The notes under the pieces were generated by a model. The model worked only from the letters and a program-made list of their open reading frames with translations, did no database searches and had not been told where the DNA came from. The position numbers and the translations under genes are program-made. Of a stretch of DNA of 64,000 nucleotides, positions 58,356-64,000 are shown piece by piece. Source of the stretch: Antedon mediterranea (lineage: Eukaryota; Echinodermata; Crinoidea; Comatulida; Antedonidae); the NCBI RefSeq assembly GCF_964355755.1, contig NC_092672.1:28390501-28454500 (forward strand), written 5' to 3'. The first letter of the stretch is position 1, and the number at the start of each line of letters is the position of its first letter.

Positions 58356-61353
58356 ACTAGTTCTTCGAAGAGATCGCGACCGCAAAGGCGGTGGCGTATG
58401 TACGTATATAAGGGATGACATCGCGTTTAACCGGCGTTCAGATATTGAATCCGACGAAGCTGAAGTACTTTGGATTGAACTGATCCTGCCTAAAACCAAA
58501 CCCATTATAATTGGAACATGTTACAGACCACCAAAGCAAACGAACTTTCTAACTCTGTTTGAAAATATGTTATCTAAAATTGGAATGGACAGTGAATTAA
58601 TTGTTGTTGGCGATTTTAATATATGTACTTTAACAAAGTCATCTTTATTGAATAGCTATAATCAAATTCTAACGATGTTTAGTTTAAGTAACAAAGTAAC
58701 TGAACCAACTAGGATATGCCCTACAGTTGCTTCATGCCTCGATCATATATTATGTAATAATGAGAATAAGATAAGCCAATCGGGTACAATCGCAACAGGT
58801 CTAAGCGATCACTTAATGACATTTTGTACACGGAAAACTATTAAACTTAAGTTCAATGGACATAAAAATGTATATATCAGATCACTAAAAAACTATACCG
58901 TTGATCAATTTAGAAACATACTAATAGATATCGATTGGTCAGTAGTTACCTCTATCGGAGATGTAAATGAAGCTCTGTATAAATTTAATGCATTACTTTT
59001 GGCTGCTATTGATTCCATTGCCCCCCTTAAAAACATTAGGATGAAACAAAGAACGGAACCATGGTTAACTAGAGAAATTTTACAAGACATTGAAACCAGA
59101 GATAAATTATTAAATATGTATAATAAAAACAAGAATAATACCGACTTATTAATACAATTTCGCAAACTAAGAAATAAAATACAGCGTGATATAAATAAAG
59201 CTAAATCAAATCATTTGTTAAACAAGGCTGAAGAAAATAAAAATAACCCTAAAAAATTATGGAAAATGTTTAAAGGTCTAGGCTATAGTAATACATCTAA
59301 GGATAGTGCTAAAACGGTTATTGACCTGCCCAATGGTACTAAATGTTTCGACCCAGCCAAAATTGCTTCTTGCTTCAACGAATATTTTACTACTATTGCA
59401 GCCAATTTGGTCAGTAAACTTCCATCCCCTAAGAATGTGTATGACTGTACGTCGTCCAAACTTAAGGATTTCTATAGAACCGTTAGTGGCAATAACTTTA
59501 TGCTCAACTCAGTGGACGAAGACTTTATATATAGTGAATTAAACAAACTTAATGCGACAAAAAGCACGGGTGTCGATAAGATACCTCCCCGCTTCATAAA
59601 AGATGGGGCTGAAATTCTAAAAGTTCCCATTACCTACATAATTAATTTATCAATTAGTACCAGTACAGTCCCAGAAGACATGAAAAAGGCCAAGGTCATA
59701 CCTCTTTATAAAAAAGGTAGTAGAACCGATATTGGAAACTATCGCCCTATAAGTATACTCAGTACAATGTCTAAAATTTTAGAGAAGGCTGTTTTTATTC
59801 AAATCGAAAAATACCTTACTGAAAACAACGTATTGTATAAATATCAATCTGGATTTCGAGCTGCCTTCTCTACTGACACATGTTTGATAGACTTAGTTGA
59901 TTCCCTTAAAACCCAAACTTCTAAGGGAAATTTCTCGGGTATGGTGTTGGTCGATTTAAAGAAGGCATTTGACACTGTAGATCATGACATTTTATGTAAT
60001 AAGCTTAAATTAATGGGTATTGGATCTATTGAATGGTTCAAATCTTACTTATCAATAAGAAAGCAAATAGTAACTGTTGATGATCATTGCTCTCAATCTT
60101 GTACTGTTACATGCGGGGTTCCTCAAGGAAGTATCCTTGGACCCCTTTTGTTCTTATGTTTTGTTAATGACATGGTAACTTGTATTGATTCTGATTGTAA
60201 ACTCCTTCTATACGCTGATGACAGTGCAATTGTTTATTCACACAGAAATCCAGATATTATTTCTAAGAAGCTAGGGTCAACACTAGACTCCTTGTGTGAT
60301 TGGCTTGTAGACAATAAGTTAACAATTAACCTGGATAAAACTGAGTGTATACTATTTGGATCTAAGAGAAAAACTAAAAATGTTAACAATTTTAATGTCT
60401 CAACAAATGGTAACAATATCAACACTAGTAATTGTGTCAAGTATCTGGGTATTGAAATAGATCAAAATTTAACGTGTTCTGAATATGCATGTAAAACCAT
60501 TAAGAAAATTAATAATAGGCTTAAGTTTATGTACCGCCAACGTAAGATACTAAGTTGTAAGAATCGTAAACTATTATGCTCTGCTCTCATCCAATGTGTT
60601 TTTGATTATGCTGCATCTTCTTGGTTCTGTGGAACCAGTAAAGCTATCCAAAGAAAACTACAAATTGCTCAAAACAAAATGGTTAGACTCATAAAAGGAG
60701 TTGAACCCAGAAGACATATAGGTGCTGATCAATTAGACGATTATGGATTGTTAAATGTAAAATATCGAGTAAAGTTCTTGCAAATTAGCCAAGTTCATAA
60801 AATATTTATGGGCAGAAGTGCTTCATACCTAAACGAAAACTTTCGTAGAGTTAATAACTTACATGGTCACTTCACTCGTGGTAGTAAACTCAATTTTGTT
60901 GTACCTAAAGTCCAAGGCATAGAATGTAATACGTTCTATTTTAATGCAATCAGAGAATGGAATAACCTTCCTGACTATATTAAACAAATTTCCAACACAT
61001 CTAAATTTAAAACTGAATTGAAACAATATTACAAAATTAAACATAGATAAATTATTATTGTGCCATTATATCAGATGTTTTGCTTGTATGCTTATATATT
61101 TATGAACCCCGTCTTATAATGTTTGTTTTGTTAAAATTATAATTACTATCTTTTTAGGGACCACATTGGAATTAAGTTGTTTTACTTTAAACGACTTTAT
61201 GTGTTTTCCCGTGCATCGTCAGACTTCATTAATCCCGCCATTTTTATTTGCTTTTTTGATGTACATGTATATTAATATTTAAGGTGATTTTATATATTAT
61301 TGATGTATTTTTAATGTTATTTATTGAGATGCCAAATAAATGAAAGAAAAAGA
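58356..61353 (+). mobile_element. young 5'-truncated LINE inserted in copy 1
   Basis: About 3.0 kb flanked by aattaaaa (58348-58355 and 61354-61361), the 8-bp target duplication; the empty site is in copy 2 at about 63393-63405. The 5' end is cut within the endonuclease domain, the 3' end is aaataaatgaaagaaaaag. The AT-rich target fits APE-type endonuclease cutting. Confidence 0.9.
58357..61050 (+). CDS. LINE ORF2: partial endonuclease and full reverse transcriptase (CR1/L2-like)
   Basis: One uninterrupted frame from the element edge to TAA at 61048-61050; the first ATG (58567) gives 827 residues. Residues before it still read as endonuclease (GTCYRPPKQTN just upstream), then VVGDFNICTL, LDHILCN and LSDHLM, so only the N-terminal third of the endonuclease is missing. 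RT: GNYRPISILSTMSKILEK, FRAAFSTDTCLIDLVDSL, VDLKKAFDTVDHDIL, GVPQGSILGPLLFLCFVNDM, the catalytic YADD box (about 60211-60222) and NKLTINLDKTECILFG, then the C-terminal REWNNLPDYIKQISNTSKFK. Motifs suit the CR1/L2/Jockey group. The frame is open, but 5' truncation has removed promoter, ORF1 and catalytic endonuclease residues. Confidence 0.9.
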   Translation, partial: LVLRRDRDRKGGGVCTYIRDDIAFNRRSDIESDEAEVLWIELILPKTKPIIIGTCYRPPKQTNFLTLFENMLSKIGMDSELIVVGDFNICTLTKSSLLNSYNQILTMFSLSNKVTEPTRICPTVASCLDHILCNNENKISQSGTIATGLSDHLMTFCTRKTIKLKFNGHKNVYIRSLKNYTVDQFRNILIDIDWSVVTSIGDVNEALYKFNALLLAAIDSIAPLKNIRMKQRTEPWLTREILQDIETRDKLLNMYNKNKNNTDLLIQFRKLRNKIQRDINKAKSNHLLNKAEENKNNPKKLWKMFKGLGYSNTSKDSAKTVIDLPNGTKCFDPAKIASCFNEYFTTIAANLVSKLPSPKNVYDCTSSKLKDFYRTVSGNNFMLNSVDEDFIYSELNKLNATKSTGVDKIPPRFIKDGAEILKVPITYIINLSISTSTVPEDMKKAKVIPLYKKGSRTDIGNYRPISILSTMSKILEKAVFIQIEKYLTENNVLYKYQSGFRAAFSTDTCLIDLVDSLKTQTSKGNFSGMVLVDLKKAFDTVDHDILCNKLKLMGIGSIEWFKSYLSIRKQIVTVDDHCSQSCTVTCGVPQGSILGPLLFLCFVNDMVTCIDSDCKLLLYADDSAIVYSHRNPDIISKKLGSTLDSLCDWLVDNKLTINLDKTECILFGSKRKTKNVNNFNVSTNGNNINTSNCVKYLGIEIDQNLTCSEYACKTIKKINNRLKFMYRQRKILSCKNRKLLCSALIQCVFDYAASSWFCGTSKAIQRKLQIAQNKMVRLIKGVEPRRHIGADQLDDYGLLNVKYRVKFLQISQVHKIFMGRSASYLNENFRRVNNLHGHFTRGSKLNFVVPKVQGIECNTFYFNAIREWNNLPDYIKQISNTSKFKTELKQYYKIKHR

Positions 61354-61361
61354 AATTAAAA

Positions 61362-61560
61362 CAGTGTGGTCAACACGATCGAACGCTTTGGCGAAATCTA
61401 AAGCACAAACATAGACGTAACAGCTTTTACCATCAACATCTTTAGAAATAGAGTCAAGCATGGTAATTAAATAATGAGAAGTCGAAACGCCTTTCCTACT
61501 ACCGAACTGTTTCAAATTAAGCACGCGACCAAAAACACATATAATGAACCGTTCCTATTA
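61362..61560 (-). pseudogene. dead LINE, RT palm fragment, minus strand (copy 1)
   Basis: Reads FGSRKGVSTSHYLITMLDSI then YVCALDFAKAFDRVDHTVLI, an RT palm (domain A, aspartate of LDFAKAFD). It is cut at 61361 by the plus-strand LINE; the continuation lies left of that insertion. Confidence 0.8.
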
Positions 61561-61619
61561 AATTATTGCCTGTAAACGGTTCGTTTGAATGACCGACAAC
61601 CTTTTTAAGCAACTTCAGG

Positions 61620-61705
61620 GCTGTTGGTGCAAAATAAGTTTATAATGGAACCTTTTGCTTGATATGCAGATGTCCTAAACATTAGACCACTGGGGCTTTC
61701 ATGGT
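61620..61705 (-). other. tRNA-half-like sequence (also at 63660-63745)
   Basis: On the minus strand, cagtggtctaatgtttagga resembles a tRNA-Glu/Asp D-arm and A box; the sequence ends in aaggttcc where a T-arm should begin and then diverges. Likely SINE debris. Confidence 0.4.
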
Positions 61706-62100
61706 ATTCAAAATTGCACTGATAATAAAATGTATTACTTAATACTTACCCAGATTCCAAATTTGATTAGTAGTTAAACTAGAATTCGCTTACCGACCAA
61801 TTTACCTACACTGAAAGAGACTTGCCTTTATTGTCGTTATGTGAAGTAAATTTGATTGTTAAGTATATTTGAATTATAATTTATAAATATTTCGATAAAC
61901 CAATTATTGCTACGTTTCGACTATTTTCATGTCAATATATTTGGTCACGCAAATGACTCTATTTAAATCCTCGTTATTATGTTCTTTACTTAGGACAATT
62001 CTTCTTATGCCCCAATAAATTTGGCACTCCTTATACAATAATTGTTTTTAATAGCTGAAACCCAAATGAACAGCTCGATTAGTAGAGATAATGGCCTGAT

Positions 62101-64000
62101 TATGAGCACTGTTTCAATAATTTGACAGTATTATTTATTTTATCTCTGGTGCGCGTGCGTACAATTGAGGGAATAGTGCTGAAATCTGTGAACATAAGAA
62201 AAAGTTGCTTCAACCGAGATTCGAACCCGGCATTATAAACTTATTTTGTGCTAAAAACTTCTAAAAGTCACCGAAAATCACCAAAAACACTGATTGTTCA
62301 CATTATATTGGTCACAACTTCGCTGATACTTATCCGATATTTTTCTGGAAAAGTTAAATTTGTTGAAAGTTTAATAATCTTTACAGCAATATAAATATTA
62401 ATAACTAAATGCTACGTATTTTTTCCGGAAGTTTGATTCCACTCGTGAAAACAGTAAAATAGGTTAAATTACCATGCTATAATAAATACAAATTCCTCTA
62501 AAGCCAGTTTCTTCCCAAAGGTAAGAAACATCTCTGTCCAAAAACAGACGATCAATGATACATATAGCCAAAAAGGATGAAACAGTAACATTTTACATGA
62601 AAAATATTTAAATTTATAAGAAAATATCATATATGTTAACAAAAAGTATAAATTGTGTAGACAATTAAATATAAAAACAGGAAACGACATTCATATTAAA
62701 CTGAGTAAAGGACATCAAAAAATATAAAATAAAAAAGAAGATTAAGGCGGATCATTAAGGAGTCTGATTAGGGCTGGAATAGCTGACTTTCAGTGTCTCT
62801 CAGTACGACAAAAGGATCATCAAAGTTTTTCTAAGGCATCTCAAACACTCACGTTTAGGAAGTAACAAACTGCCGATATCAGAAAAAGAAGTTTCTTCCC
62901 AAAGGTAAGAAACATCTCTTCTCGCCTTAAGCGAAGTAAGATCTACAGACCCAAGAACAATATCGTAATGGGTATAGTCTGAACCGAGAATGAGACGTAA
63001 CACTCTTCTGAATTAACTCAATACGCTACATGTTTAAATGTTAAAGAGGTATACCAGACACAGCATGAAGCATACTCTAAACACGGCCTAATATATGTGG
63101 TATAAACACTACCATGACATTTCGATGGTTTCGGAATGATCTGATTATTATTGCACCAGAGTTCAATCTCATTAAGCATACATTGCATAGAGGATTACCA
63201 CCCTTTTTAACAATTTCACCAATGGTAAGGTCATTAACATATTTTCATCGCCTGCAGTTTCCCTCACAATCATTATTAATGAGGATGTGTAGATGGTATA
63301 TTAGTGCCAATTTTGGAATTAATAACTCTATTAGAAAGGAAATTGCAGACAATGGGTATGATTGACGGTCTAACACCAATGGAAATCATCTTATTAATTA
63401 AAACAGTGTGGTCAACACGATCGAACGCTTTGGCGAAATCTAAAGCACAAACATAGACGTAACAGCTTTTACCATCAACATCTTTAGAAATAGAGTCAAG
63501 CATGGTAATTAAATAATGAGAAGTCGAAACGCCTTTCCTACTACCGAACTGTTTCAAATTAAGCACGCGACCAAAAACACATATAATGAACCGTTCCTAT
63601 TAAATTATTGCCTGTAAACGGTTCGTTTGAATGACCGACAACATTTTTAAGCAACTTCAGGGCTGTTGGTGCAAAATAAGTTTATAATGGAACCTTTTGC
63701 TTGATATGCAGATGTCCTAAACATTAGACCACTGGGGCTTTCATGGTATTCAAAATTGCACTGATAATAAAATGTATTACTTAATACTTACCCAGATTCC
63801 AAATTTGATTAGTAGTTAAACTAGAATTCGCTTACCGACCAATTTACCTACACTGAAAGAGACTTGCCTTTATTGTCGTTATGTGAAGTAAATTTGATTG
63901 TTAAGTATATTTGAATTATAATTTATAAATATTTCGATAAACCAATTATTGCTACGTTTCGACTATTTTCATGTCAATATATTTGGTCACGCAAATGACT
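62101..64000. repeat. tandem duplication, copy 2 (without LINE; runs off the window)
   Basis: Repeats copy 1 from gagcactgtttcaataattt onward. Small differences (a few indels and substitutions, e.g. cattcatg-free and ctct/ctctt variants near 63003) show the copies are not identical. The right end reaches base 64000. Confidence 0.9.
62690..63566 (-). pseudogene. dead LINE, uninterrupted version in copy 2, minus strand
   Basis: Here the RT palm fragment continues beyond the copy 1 break: KAFDRVDHTVLINKMISIGV then VCNFLSNRVINSKIGTNIPS, followed after an internal deletion and frame changes by RLILGSDYTHYDIVLGSVDL and KARRDVSYLWEE. This shows the ancestral layout of copy 1 before the plus-strand LINE landed. 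The catalytic YADD region is not visible, so it lies in the deletion. Confidence 0.75.

Larger units (their letters stand above)
57051..62100. repeat. tandem duplication, copy 1 (about 2.04 kb plus an inserted 3-kb LINE)
   Basis: 57051-58347 matches 62101-63395, and 61354-62100 matches 63396-64000+ with very few differences. Copy 1 holds the LINE at 58356-61353; copy 2 shows the uninterrupted sequence. The duplicated unit includes a box-B-like gattcgaacccggc (57169-57182, minus) and a tRNA-half-like sequence (about 61622-61705, minus). Confidence 0.9.

Noticed and set aside
58567-61050. 827-codon RT frame as a domesticated host gene
   Set aside because: It has an 8-bp target duplication, an empty site in the neighbouring duplicate and a truncated 5' end: a recent LINE insertion.

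Overview
The window is AT-rich, intron-bearing metazoan DNA with very little host coding sequence. It holds one nearly complete multi-exon gene (secreted YWTD beta-propeller plus EGF, minus strand, 49.0-56.2 kb) and the last exon of an UNC5-like death-domain gene (7.8-8.1 kb, plus). The LRP/UNC5-type domains, Tx1/L1-like LINEs, a Ty3/gypsy fragment, pearl/Helentron-like short elements and a strongly repeated TAGGCCTA motif suggest a marine invertebrate, plausibly a deuterostome such as an echinoderm or hemichordate. The species cannot be fixed from sequence alone.

Layout. 1-3240: a giant palindrome whose left arm carries a pair of 513-bp LTRs; the intact right arm preserves the empty site. 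4784-5757 and 14626-15566: two copies of a long-TIR element with 9-bp target duplications. 6.19-6.75 kb: an inverted-repeat element built on TACGAGTTGAC. 7774-8144: death-domain exon. 9.07-12.24 kb: minus-strand Tx1/L1-like LINE lacking its RT core. 14.5-35.2 kb: plus-strand Tx1/L1-like LINE whose ORF1 is split first by the 9-bp-TSD element and then by a 15.2-kb block of ten co-oriented 1.4-1.6-kb repeat units of two related families (A and B). 35.2-47.2 kb: tandem repeats, LINE tails, a 1.3-kb ACTAGA element, a Ty3/gypsy RT-RNase H fragment with a 3' LTR, and an 82-bp minisatellite. 48.2-56.2 kb: the YWTD-EGF gene, with intron 4 full of nested transposons. 57.05-64.0 kb: a roughly 2-kb tandem duplication carrying a dead minus-strand LINE; copy 1 was later hit by a 3-kb LINE with an 827-codon intact reading frame from its first ATG.

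The most unusual structure is the 16261-31449 block. Units A and B, and independently a short element at 52278-52791, share one terminal grammar: ACTAGA, a 5' hairpin, then a short word that recurs as the stem of a 3' hairpin just inside the right end. Hairpins appear (often in threes) mainly at the ends of runs, not between monomers. This is what a rolling-circle (Helitron/Helentron-like) element that sometimes skips its terminator would leave, but no transposase is present here, so the mechanism is an inference.
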